From Acetobacteraceae bacterium (GTDB lineage Bacteria; Pseudomonadota; Alphaproteobacteria; Acetobacterales; Acetobacteraceae): a DNA stretch of 64,000 nt. This document shows positions 52,886 through 60,483 of this stretch, piece by piece (position 1 is the first letter of the stretch; the number at the start of each line of letters is the position of its first letter). Both the position numbers and the translations under genes were made by a program. The DNA lies in contig PLSD01000030.1 of NCBI GenBank assembly GCA_003164135.1, forward strand, positions 1 through 64,000, written 5' to 3'. The notes beneath the pieces are model-generated. The model was given only the letters and a program-made list of their open reading frames with translations, did no database searches and was not told the origin of the DNA.

Positions 52886-53737
52886 ATGGACGAAACGCTG
52901 CTCCGCCGCATTGCCGAGGCGCTGGAGCGTCTGGCCCCACCCGTGCTGGCGCCGCCGGACCTGGGCGCCGCGGAGGCGTTTGTGTGGCACCCTGAACGGC
53001 TGGCGCTGACCCCGGTGGTAAAGGTCGCGAGGGTGGACCTGGCGCTACTGCAAGGCATCAGCCAGCAGAAGGGGATATTGCTGGAGAACACGCAGCGATT
53101 CGCAGGCGGGCTGCCGGCCAACAACGCCATGCTGTGGGGCGCGCGCGGCATGGGTAAATCCTCGCTGGTGAAGGCGGTGCATGCGCAGGTGAACCAGGAA
53201 CGGCCCGATTCGCTGGTGCTGATCGAAATTCACCGCGAGGACATCCGCACCTTGCCGGTGCTGCTGAACATTCTGCGGACACAGACGCGCCGCTGCGTGA
53301 TCCTCTGCGACGATCTCTCTTTTGAGCGCGAGGACGCCGACTACAAGGCCCTGAAATCTGTGCTGGATGGGGGAATCGAGGGGCGGCCGGACAATGTGCT
53401 GTTCTACGCGACCTCGAATCGGCGGCACCTGATGCCGCGCGACATGACCGAAAACGAACGCGCCGTGGCGATTCACCCCGGGGAGGCGGTGGAGGAGAAG
53501 GTCTCCCTCTCCGACCGATTCGGCCTATGGCTAGGCTTCCATAACGGCGACCAGGATATTTTCTTCGCGATGATCGAGGGGTATGCCGCCGCCTATAGCC
53601 TGCCGATTACGCCTGAGGCCCTGCGGGCCGCGGCGGTGGAATGGTCGGTGACGCGCGGCGGGCGCTCAGGCCGGGTGGCTTGGCAGTTTATCCAGGATAT
53701 CGCCGGCCGTTTAGGCGTGCGGCTGGGCGGCGAATGA
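52886..53737 (+). CDS. DUF815 family AAA ATPase
   Basis: 283 aa. CTAGGAGA precedes the ATG. Walker A is GARGMGKSS and Walker B-like ILCDDLSFE. NVLFYATSNRRHLMPRDM is the sensor-1 region. The family role is unknown; it is common in alphaproteobacteria. A terminator follows within 40 bp. Confidence 0.9.
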   Translation: MDETLLRRIAEALERLAPPVLAPPDLGAAEAFVWHPERLALTPVVKVARVDLALLQGISQQKGILLENTQRFAGGLPANNAMLWGARGMGKSSLVKAVHAQVNQERPDSLVLIEIHREDIRTLPVLLNILRTQTRRCVILCDDLSFEREDADYKALKSVLDGGIEGRPDNVLFYATSNRRHLMPRDMTENERAVAIHPGEAVEEKVSLSDRFGLWLGFHNGDQDIFFAMIEGYAAAYSLPITPEALRAAAVEWSVTRGGRSGRVAWQFIQDIAGRLGVRLGGE

Positions 53738-53756
53738 AAGCCAGAGACGCACAAAC

Positions 53757-53779
53757 CCCATGATTTTCATGGGTTTTTT
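53757..53779 (+). terminator. intrinsic terminator of the DUF815 gene
   Basis: CCCATG/CATGGG stem (53757-53762 and 53768-53773) with loop ATTTT, then six T. It ends the plus-strand transcript before the minus-strand tRNA-Asn. Confidence 0.8.
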
Positions 53780-53806
53780 GTGTTTAACCGTGGATTGGAA
53801 GGGGGC

Positions 53807-53882
53807 TGGCTCCCGAAGTAGGACTCGAACCTACGACCGAGCGATTAACAGTCGCTAGCTCTACCAACTGAGCTATTCGGGA
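53807..53882 (-). tRNA. tRNA-Asn(GTT)
   Basis: A 76-nt cloverleaf with CCA encoded in DNA. Acceptor arms TCCCGAA and TTCGGGA pair, the D-loop is AGCTCAGTTGGTAGAGC, the anticodon loop CTGTTAA carries GTT and GGTTCGAGTCC forms the T-arm. Confidence 0.97.
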
Positions 53883-53971
53883 CCAGTCCCGGCGCTATAG
53901 CCAAACCTGGGGGCGGGTGCAAGTCGGCCGGTTGATTTCATTTTGTACCTCCCGTACATACTGGCCGGGAC

Positions 53972-54058
53972 GCGGGCGTGGTGGAACTGGTAGACGCGCC
54001 GGACTCAAAATCCGGTTCTGGTGACAGAGTGTCGGTTCGATTCCGACCGCCCGCACCA
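53972..54058 (+). tRNA. tRNA-Leu(CAA)
   Basis: An 87-nt long-variable-arm tRNA: acceptor GCGGGCG/CGCCCGC and anticodon loop CTCAAAA giving CAA. Terminal CCA is encoded. The spacing of the variable arm (GGTTCTGGTGACAGAGT) fits Leu. Confidence 0.97.
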
Positions 54059-54173
54059 TTATTACGGGAACACAATACCGTGATAAGGTCTTCCAGCGAC
54101 GCGGTCACTATGGTTAAAAACTCCATTGCGTTAACTAATAAGTTAAGACGCTATTTTATGTGAGGATGTTTCC

Positions 54174-54377
54174 ATGGTCCTGAGCCAGCTTGGGCAATAT
54201 CTAGGATACGGCTGTATCCGGATTAAGCATCTGGCGCTGTGGCGTGAGCGCCGGGCCGTCACCTCCGTGGAATATTCGATGATTGCACTCATTATTGTGC
54301 TCGGCATTCTTTTGGGTGTCACTGCAATTGGTCAGGATCTGGTCGTTCCTTTCAACTCGGTTTCGTCCGAACTCTAA
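54174..54377 (+). CDS. Flp-type pilin, divergent copy
   Basis: A 67-aa Flp/Tad pilin (GAGGA at 54162). Processing region is RRAVTSVEYSMIALIIVLGILL, with the conserved Glu and hydrophobic helix after it. It differs clearly from the two downstream copies. Processed pilins would form thin adhesive fibres. It is the first Tad gene of the cluster. Confidence 0.88.
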   Translation: MVLSQLGQYLGYGCIRIKHLALWRERRAVTSVEYSMIALIIVLGILLGVTAIGQDLVVPFNSVSSEL

Positions 54378-54520
54378 ACAGGTTTGATGGCGTTTTTTAG
54401 CGTCGGGTAGCTTGGCGCACGGCTAAAAACCCTTCCCAAGTGAAATCATATTCCACTGCGAAAAAGGCCGGAAACGCACTCGCCTTAGTATGATGCGGTA
54501 ATGTGTTGCTGCGGGAATGC

Positions 54521-54622
54521 GCTGGACTGGTTAGAGGAAAGTCCGTTCACGAAGGTTTGACCGGACCGTAGGGCGGCGTTCAAAAAAAACGACAGCCACC
54601 AAAAAACTTAAATCAAAGGTGG
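54521..54622 (+). ncRNA. RNase P RNA-like fragment or switch-like leader
   Basis: GAGGAAAGTCCG (54534-54545) is the conserved core string of bacterial RNase P RNA, with GCTGGAC just before it as at some rnpB 5' ends. ACGACAGCCACC lies 44 nt after. AGTCC can pair with GGACT (54524-54528) or, as GTCCG, with CGGAC (54562-54566), so two exclusive hairpins are possible. A CCACC/GGTGG hairpin closes the segment. It is too short for full rnpB; relic or leader RNA. Confidence 0.3.
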
Positions 54623-54796
54623 TTTCTTGAGTAAATAAACAAACGTTAATGCAAAATAAGTAGTTTGGTTCCATTTAACAGAAAATATAATAATCTTTTA
54701 TGGAAAATGAGTTGCTTTGTGGTGTGCATTAGGACCGTATTCCAAAGATTTGCTGCCCGGCATCCCGTTTGCTTGATCCGTGCGGTAAACGATTGT

Positions 54797-54825
54797 TTGA
54801 CAAAATCTTCTAATTTCCGTGTAGT
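54797..54825 (+). promoter_or_regulatory. candidate promoter of flp copy 2
   Basis: TTGACA (54797-54802), 17-nt spacer, TGTAGT (54820-54825). The same architecture with near-identical flanks (TTGACAAAAT and TTTCCGTGTA) occurs at 55630-55658. The pilin ATG is 122 nt downstream, leaving a long leader. Confidence 0.55.
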
Positions 54826-54946
54826 GGCGAACAACCCTAACGGGGTTAATATGTTGGAGGAAACTTTAGATTGTTTTTTCTTTCGTATCTATTCTACGCC
54901 ACTAGCCGTCTTGCCGCGGCATTTTGAACGCCAAAAGGACCCTGCC

Positions 54947-55135
54947 ATGCTCGTCAATTATGTACGCTCCGCCGTCGCTCTCAAGCTCAACGAACTGAAG
55001 TTCGACAAGCGCGCTGTCACCGCGATTGAATACGCGCTGATCGCCTCGCTCATCGCCGTCGTCATCATCGGCGCCGTGACCTCGCTCGGTAAGGGCGTGT
55101 CTGGCACCTTCAACAGCGTCGCATCCGAACTCTAA
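54947..55135 (+). CDS. Flp/Tad pilin, copy 2
   Basis: A 62-aa Flp pilin with the processing region KRAVTAIEYALIASLIAVVI, preceded by AAGGA. It is nearly identical to the next gene at protein and DNA level, with differences clustered near the N-terminus (RSAVALK against RTVLALK). A recent tandem duplication or gene conversion is likely. It forms the structural fibre of Flp pili. Confidence 0.93.
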   Translation: MLVNYVRSAVALKLNELKFDKRAVTAIEYALIASLIAVVIIGAVTSLGKGVSGTFNSVASEL

Positions 55136-55171
55136 TATCTGTCAACGACTCGGGATAGGAAAGGATCTGTC

Positions 55172-55360
55172 ATGCTCGTCAATTATGTGCGCACCGTCCT
55201 CGCGCTCAAGCTCAACGAACTGAAGTTCGACAAGCGCGCGGTGACCGCGATTGAATACGCGCTGATCGCCTCGCTCATCGCCGTTGTCATCATCGGCGCC
55301 GTGACCTCACTTGGCAGCGGCGTCTCCGGCACCTTCAACAGCGTCGCATCCGAACTCTAA
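55172..55360 (+). CDS. Flp/Tad pilin, copy 3
   Basis: 62 aa, almost identical to copy 2 (KGVSGTF becomes SGVSGTF). AGGAAAGGA lies before the ATG, 36 nt after the copy 2 stop, so both probably share a message. A strong terminator follows. The CpaA peptidase encoded downstream would process it. Confidence 0.93.
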   Translation: MLVNYVRTVLALKLNELKFDKRAVTAIEYALIASLIAVVIIGAVTSLGSGVSGTFNSVASEL

Positions 55361-55390
55361 TATCTAAGAGCGTAGCGGCTTTTTGTTAGA

Positions 55391-55423
55391 CAAAACGGCC
55401 GGTGGTCTCCACCGGCCGTTTTG
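55391..55423 (+). terminator. intrinsic terminator after the tandem pilins
   Basis: A 15-bp perfect stem (CAAAACGGCCGGTGG, 55391-55405, with 55409-55423) and loop TCT. The right arm ends in a T-run. It would separate pilin expression from the cpa/tad genes. Confidence 0.85.
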
Positions 55424-56027
55424 CCGTGCGGAGGGGCGGGGCTTAAGGCTGGATTGTGTTGAGGTTCCGTGGAGTAACCACGGCTGTTCGGGGGGCAATT
55501 CAGGTCCCATGTTTGTGTTTCCCAAGGTGCCCTGAGCAACGTATTTTTTTAACTGGAAGCAAGCCAAGGTGTTGCCAGTGTGTCCAACTCCGCCGCATTG
55601 AGATAAGTCAGCGGGACGTGAAAGAATAATTGACAAAATTCCATAAATTCCGTGTATTGCGATGCAACCATAAGAGGTTCACCCGGCAGCACGAAGATTA
55701 AGGTCTCTTTAGGTCTGTTGGCAATCGCGATTGATACGTTGGGGGCAATTTTTGACTGCGGGGCTAGAAAACGATTTTGGAGCACATGGCTGGTTGGCCG
55801 GCGAGTTTAACTGCAAAGGGCTTCTCTTGGCAGCTAGTTCGAGTCGATGTGCTGCTGTCGGCAATAAAACTCCGCGGGCGGGAAGTTTTTTCGATTTTTT
55901 GAGGCTTGTATAGTCTATTGTTACGAAAATACGTTGAATATCTTGGTAAAGATGCAATGATGCAGCCTAGAATTAAGATCGGTTAAGGGGCTTTGCAGGT
56001 AATGGGGCGGTTTTTAGGGGGAAGAAC
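55424..56027. other. non-coding region upstream of cpaA
   Basis: No gene is supported in these 604 bases. It carries the second TTGACA-17-TGTATT promoter-like unit and an AT-rich stretch with T-runs around 55885-55900. Parts resemble the region before flp copy 2, suggesting that it arose by duplication of a pilin upstream region. Confidence 0.5.
55630..55658 (+). promoter_or_regulatory. candidate promoter upstream of the cpa/tad genes
   Basis: TTGACA (55630-55635), 17-nt spacer, TGTATT (55653-55658), similar in sequence and spacing to the unit before flp copy 2. The cpaA start lies about 370 bp downstream, so another promoter nearer cpaA cannot be excluded. Confidence 0.4.
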
Positions 56028-56546
56028 ATGTTGACGGCAGTCCTGGCGATCGGGGCGGCGGGTCTACTGGTTTATGCCGCACTCCACGATCTTGCTGCCC
56101 GGACCGTTCCCAACTGGCTGCCTATAGCATTGCTTTTGCTTGGGCTTTGTGCGCGGCTCAGCGATCACACCCTTTTCAGTGGCCTGATTGTGGCTGGATG
56201 TACGTTCGTGGTGCTCTTCGTTATTTGGCTTCTCGGTGCCATGGGCGGGGGCGATGTAAAGCTCTGGGCAGCCACGGTTCTATTGATCCCCCCCCTGTTG
56301 CAGCCTGAGCTGGATTTCTTCCTCCGAGTCGTGGTTTTCGGCGGCGTTCTAGCTGTTCTGTATCTCTCACTAGGTCTGTTTGTGAGTAAGCCAAAGGGGG
56401 CGCATGGTGGCGGTCTGCTGCGGCGGCTGCTCCGCGCGGAAGCCTGGCGCATCAGCAAACGGGCGCCGCGGGCACCGCTGCCTTATGCCTGCGCGATCGC
56501 TAGTGGTGCTATCGTGACCCTCTTACCTCTTTCCTTACAGCGTTAG
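56028..56546 (+). CDS. cpaA: prepilin peptidase CpaA/TadV (A24 family)
   Basis: A 172-aa polytopic aspartyl peptidase. The catalytic Asp residues sit in HDLAARTVPNW and in MGGGDVKLWAA (GxGD motif). AGGGGGAAG precedes the ATG. It cleaves the Flp leader. Residues after ~120 are basic with a C-terminal helix. Confidence 0.92.
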   Translation: MLTAVLAIGAAGLLVYAALHDLAARTVPNWLPIALLLLGLCARLSDHTLFSGLIVAGCTFVVLFVIWLLGAMGGGDVKLWAATVLLIPPLLQPELDFFLRVVVFGGVLAVLYLSLGLFVSKPKGAHGGGLLRRLLRAEAWRISKRAPRAPLPYACAIASGAIVTLLPLSLQR

Positions 56547-56553
56547 GTAGAAC

Positions 56554-57393
56554 ATGGTTTTCCGTCTGGGAATATTTGGGGTTCTGGTCGTGGCGCTGAT
56601 AGCGGTTGCGCTGTTCGGCCTCTCCATCCTGAATCAGTCGAAGCAGCAGCAAGCCATTGCGCCGCCGGCGACTCAACAAGTTTTGGTCGCTGCCGCGCAA
56701 TTGCAGGCTGGCAGCCTGTTGCAACCCACCGATGTTTCCGCGGCAGCCGTCCCAGTCAATGGCCTGCCGGCTGGTGCCGAGCAAGACACGCCGCAAAACC
56801 GGTCGGCGCTGCTCGGCGCCATGGTTCGCACCTCGATTGCGCCTGGAACACCCATTCTGGATACGGCGGTGATTCACCCTGGGGACCACGGTTTTCTCGC
56901 GGCGGTGTTGCTGCCTGGCATGCGGGCGGTTACGGTTTCCGTGGATTTGATCTCGGGCGCTAACGGGCTGATCTGGCCAGGCGATAATGTGGACGTTCTG
57001 TTGACTCAGACCATCGCGGGCGCGCCGGACGACAAAAGCATCGCCGCTGAGGTTGTACTGAGCGATGTGCGTGTCATCGCCACCGGCGCTGAACTTATCA
57101 AGAACGCCCAAGTCGACGTTAACGGCACGGAACCCGCCCGGACTGTGACCTTGGAGGTGACGCAAGACCAGGCGGCGCGTTGCCTGGTTGCGTCCAATCT
57201 CGGCAAATTGTCACTGATTGTGCATTCATCACAGGCGCAGGCTGGTGCGGCACAGATCAACCAGCCGCTGCCACAGCCGGTCTGGTCCGGTGATGTCTCG
57301 CCAGCTCTGGCCAATCAGCATCCCTCCGTGCCTCAGGTTTCTACCGTCAAAGTATTCCAGGGTACCCCCAGCGAACAGGATTACAGTTTCTGA
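56554..57393 (+). CDS. cpaB: Flp pilus assembly protein CpaB/RcpC
   Basis: 279 aa with an N-terminal helix (GIFGVLVVALIAVALFGLSIL) and a SAF-like domain (VLVAAAQLQAGSLLQPTDV). RcpC/CpaB domain features: GMRAVTVSVDLISGANGLIWPGDNVDVLLTQ. It is a periplasmic part of the Tad channel. Its stop overlaps the cpaC start. Confidence 0.92.
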   Translation: MVFRLGIFGVLVVALIAVALFGLSILNQSKQQQAIAPPATQQVLVAAAQLQAGSLLQPTDVSAAAVPVNGLPAGAEQDTPQNRSALLGAMVRTSIAPGTPILDTAVIHPGDHGFLAAVLLPGMRAVTVSVDLISGANGLIWPGDNVDVLLTQTIAGAPDDKSIAAEVVLSDVRVIATGAELIKNAQVDVNGTEPARTVTLEVTQDQAARCLVASNLGKLSLIVHSSQAQAGAAQINQPLPQPVWSGDVSPALANQHPSVPQVSTVKVFQGTPSEQDYSF

Positions 57394-58832
57394 TGACCGC
57401 CCCAGCAAAACGCGGATACCTTCGACTCGTCCTTACGGCTGCAATCGGGCTTGCCCCCGCACTGGCCGCGGCGCAGCAACAACCAACCCCGCTTGACGGT
57501 TCGGCATCTCCGGGCGTCTCCCAACAGGTAACAACCGTGGCGCCGGCTGTTTACAGTGGCATTACTGTGAGCGAGGGTTCGGGCAAGCTGGTTAAATTGC
57601 CACATGTGGTCGCCAATATCTTTGCCGCGGATCCGAATGTTGTTGAAGTTCGCCCCGCAAGCCCCGACACGATGTTCGTGTTTGGCAAGAAATCCGGGAA
57701 CACCACGATTGTCGCCACCGATACGGCGGGCAACCCCATTGTCCAGTATTCGGTTACGGTGAATCCCTCACTGTATAACGCGCAGAGGCTACAATCTAAG
57801 TCTCAAGGGGCCGCTCCCGGCAGCAGTGTATCCGCTGAGACCGAAGTGGGAGGCATGGTTGTAAGCGGTACGGTGCAGACGCCCGAACAGGCCAACAACG
57901 TTATGGAACAGGCCAAGCTGATTTCGCCTGGCACGGTGGTTAATGACCTGCAGGTACAGGAGCCAATCCAGGTCGAGCTCAAAGTTCGTATCGCGGAGAT
58001 GTCCCGTACCACTACCCGCGAACTGGGTATTGACTGGGGTGCCGCTACGGCTTCCGGTTTCAAGATCGGTAGGTTTCTGCTGACAGGCCAGACAGGCTCG
58101 GCGGCAGCCTCACTTTCCCCGGCGATTCAGGGGTCGCTCGGCGTCACCTTCCCGGGGGGCACGTTTGAGGGCGTTATCGATGCGCTGGCCACGGATAATC
58201 TGGCGCATATCCTGGCTGAACCAACGTTGACGACACTCAGCGGCACGCAGGCAAGTTTCCAGGTCGGTGGTCAGTTCCCAATCCCGGTCAGCGAAAGCAA
58301 CGGCGAGGTTACCGTCTCATTTAAAAATTATGGTGTGCTGCTAACATTTACCCCCACCGTGTTCTCCGATGGCCGCATATCCCTGCAGGTCGCGCCAGAA
58401 CTCAGCTCTCTCAGTACGGCGAATTCGGCAATTGTTTCTGGTAGTGGTTCGACTTCTGTGCTCGCAGTGCCGTCGCTTAACGTCACGGCCGCGTCAAGCA
58501 CGATTATCCTGGGCAGTGGGCAAGGTATGGCCATCGCCGGGTTGCTGGAGGATAATACCAACCAGGTCGATAACGGGGTGCCGGGGTTGAGCGAGGTGCC
58601 GCTGCTTGGCGCTTTGTTCCGTGGCGATGCTTTCCAGCGTGAGCAACAGGAACTTGTGATTACGGTTACGCCCTATCTGGTCAACCCCGTCAGCAATCCG
58701 GGGCTGCTGGCCTCACCTGATGATGGCTGGACGCCGGCGAATGACTTGCAGCGCATTCTGTTGTTGCGTGATAATGGTACCAACATGGCCAGCACGACGA
58801 TTCCGGGTGATGCCGGGTTCATAGTTCAGTGA
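57393..58832 (+). CDS. cpaC: Tad secretin CpaC/RcpA
   Basis: A 479-aa type II/III secretin. Signal peptide LRLVLTAAIGLAPALAAAQQ, pilus-N domain GKLVKLPHVVANIFAADPNVVEV, BON-like middle and secretin domain with QFPIPV, FKNYGVLLTFTP and PLLGALFRGDAFQREQQELVITVTP. ATGA overlap with cpaB. It forms the outer-membrane pore. Confidence 0.95.
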   Translation: MTAPAKRGYLRLVLTAAIGLAPALAAAQQQPTPLDGSASPGVSQQVTTVAPAVYSGITVSEGSGKLVKLPHVVANIFAADPNVVEVRPASPDTMFVFGKKSGNTTIVATDTAGNPIVQYSVTVNPSLYNAQRLQSKSQGAAPGSSVSAETEVGGMVVSGTVQTPEQANNVMEQAKLISPGTVVNDLQVQEPIQVELKVRIAEMSRTTTRELGIDWGAATASGFKIGRFLLTGQTGSAAASLSPAIQGSLGVTFPGGTFEGVIDALATDNLAHILAEPTLTTLSGTQASFQVGGQFPIPVSESNGEVTVSFKNYGVLLTFTPTVFSDGRISLQVAPELSSLSTANSAIVSGSGSTSVLAVPSLNVTAASSTIILGSGQGMAIAGLLEDNTNQVDNGVPGLSEVPLLGALFRGDAFQREQQELVITVTPYLVNPVSNPGLLASPDDGWTPANDLQRILLLRDNGTNMASTTIPGDAGFIVQ

Positions 58833-58846
58833 GAGGACTACTATCT

Positions 58847-59170
58847 ATGCGTTCACTGACTTTCTTCTCTTTATGCGTGCTCATTTTAGGTCTGACCGGC
58901 TGTGCAGGCTTGAAGCAGAAACCGCACCTCGACCCATTTCTGCGGAGAGGTGATTGGTCTGCTACCGGGGCCGCCAACGAGACGATCGCGGAACAGGCTG
59001 CGAATCGGTCTGACCTGATATACGGAAAGTCCGACGCCACCTCCAACGGTGTCGCCGCTTCGGCGGCTCTGGATAAAGCACTCGGCGCCGCCGGGGCTGG
59101 GACCGCGGCCGGTCTCCAGACACCGGTGAACCCGACTGCCGTATTCACCAGCACGTCAACGGGTGATTGA
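58847..59170 (+). CDS. Tad-locus lipoprotein in the CpaD position
   Basis: About 107 aa from ATG 58847 (GAGAGGA upstream). A signal with lipobox LTGC is clear. CpaD lipoproteins are usually about twice as long, so this may be a short or separate family. Place between cpaC and cpaE suggests a role in secretin assembly; inference. Confidence 0.75.
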   Translation: MRSLTFFSLCVLILGLTGCAGLKQKPHLDPFLRRGDWSATGAANETIAEQAANRSDLIYGKSDATSNGVAASAALDKALGAAGAGTAAGLQTPVNPTAVFTSTSTGD

Positions 59171-59216
59171 TAATGTTTGACGTTGCCGCAAGAAATTTTA
59201 ACACAAGGACTTCTGA

Positions 59217-60479
59217 ATGAGCCAACAGGGTCCACGCGCAACCAATTCTGACAGCGGGCTGGTAAATCGCCCTGATCGTCTGACGGTACTCGCTTTTCTG
59301 GGAGACCCGGCGACCGAACAGGTGTTGCGCGACGGTCTCGGCGATCAGGTCGCGAACGGCATAGACATCCGCCGCGGCACGGTCCGCACCGCCATCGCGG
59401 CCATGGCCAAGCTGCAAACACCGGAAGTGCTGATTGTCGATATTGCGGGGGAGGAACAACCCCTGCATGCGCTCGGCGAACTTTCCGACGTGGTGGAGCC
59501 CGGTGTGCGGGTGCTGGTCATCGGCGACACGGACGATGTGGATTTCTACCGCCACATTACGCGCGGCATGGGGGTGATGGAGTATATCTTCAAACCCATT
59601 ACGCGTGAGGCGGTGGCACGTTATTTCGCGCCGCTGGTCACACGTAAAACTGTCGGGCAGGATGCTACTCGTGGCGGCCGTGTTGTCGCCATCATGGGCG
59701 CACGCGGCGGTGTCGGCTGCACTACCATTGCCGGCAATCTGGCGTGGCTGCTTGGTGTTATCGCCAAACGCCACACCGTTTTCCTGGAATCAGATCTGCA
59801 TATGGGCTCAGGCGCGTTGTTGCTGGGCGCCAAAACCGGGCCTGGCTTGCGCATGGCGCTGGAAACGCCGGATCGTATCGATCCGCTGTTCGTTGAGCGT
59901 GCGGCGCAACCCGTGGCTGAGCGTCTTCAAGTCCTCGCCTCCGAGGAAAAGCTCAGCGATCCGTTGAACTATGCGCCGGGAGCCGCGCGCCGGCTGATCG
60001 AAACCCTGCGCGTACGCTACAACTTCATCATCATGGACGTGCCTTTCCTGCCCATGCCTTGCAACCGGGAACTGATCGAATACGCGCACCACCGCGTCAT
60101 CGTCATGGACCCTTCGCTGGCGAGCGTGCGCGATACCTTGCGCTTGCTCGGCCTGCCCAATGGGCCGTGGCAGCCGCAAAGCCCGACCATTGTGCTCAAT
60201 CGCCAGGGGCGGCCGGGCGGTCTGACGCGTAAGCAGATCGAGGAAGCACTGAAGGTGAAGATCGATGTCGTGATCCCCGACATTCCCAAGCAGCTTAACG
60301 AAAGTGCGAGCTTTGGCGAGCCGGCGGTTGCGTCTTCCGGGCCGTTCCGTCAGGCGATTATCGACCTGTCGCGTGAAATTGGCTTTGTCGGCAACAGGGA
60401 GGACACAGCTAGCCCGGGCGGCGCGCCATCTGGCAGCGTGTCCGGTTTATTCAAGATGCTCGGACTGCAAAAAGGGTAG
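59217..60479 (+). CDS. cpaE: CpaE/TadZ-like ATPase
   Basis: A 420-aa protein: an N-terminal receiver-like domain (VLIVDIAGEEQ, VLVIGDTDDVDFYR) and a MinD/ParA-type ATPase with deviant Walker A GARGGVGCTTIAGN, ESDLHMGSGALLLG. It should place the Tad apparatus at the pole. AAGGA precedes the ATG. Confidence 0.9.
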   Translation: MSQQGPRATNSDSGLVNRPDRLTVLAFLGDPATEQVLRDGLGDQVANGIDIRRGTVRTAIAAMAKLQTPEVLIVDIAGEEQPLHALGELSDVVEPGVRVLVIGDTDDVDFYRHITRGMGVMEYIFKPITREAVARYFAPLVTRKTVGQDATRGGRVVAIMGARGGVGCTTIAGNLAWLLGVIAKRHTVFLESDLHMGSGALLLGAKTGPGLRMALETPDRIDPLFVERAAQPVAERLQVLASEEKLSDPLNYAPGAARRLIETLRVRYNFIIMDVPFLPMPCNRELIEYAHHRVIVMDPSLASVRDTLRLLGLPNGPWQPQSPTIVLNRQGRPGGLTRKQIEEALKVKIDVVIPDIPKQLNESASFGEPAVASSGPFRQAIIDLSREIGFVGNREDTASPGGAPSGSVSGLFKMLGLQKG

Positions 60480-60483
60480 AGCG

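Larger units (their letters stand above)
54378..54946. other. structured intergenic region between pilin genes
   Basis: No gene is seen in these 569 bases (an in-frame extension of the next pilin through it has no pilin character). It holds an RNA-like segment at 54521-54622 and a promoter-like TTGACA-17-TGTAGT at 54797-54825 before flp copy 2. Confidence 0.5.

Noticed and set aside
53978-54163. open frame across the tRNA-Leu gene
   Set aside because: It is read through a clear tRNA and has no protein family features.
54665-54946. N-terminal extension of the second pilin to about 156 aa
   Set aside because: The region has no pilin features and includes a promoter-like element; the ATG at 54947 has its own ribosome-binding site and gives the family length.
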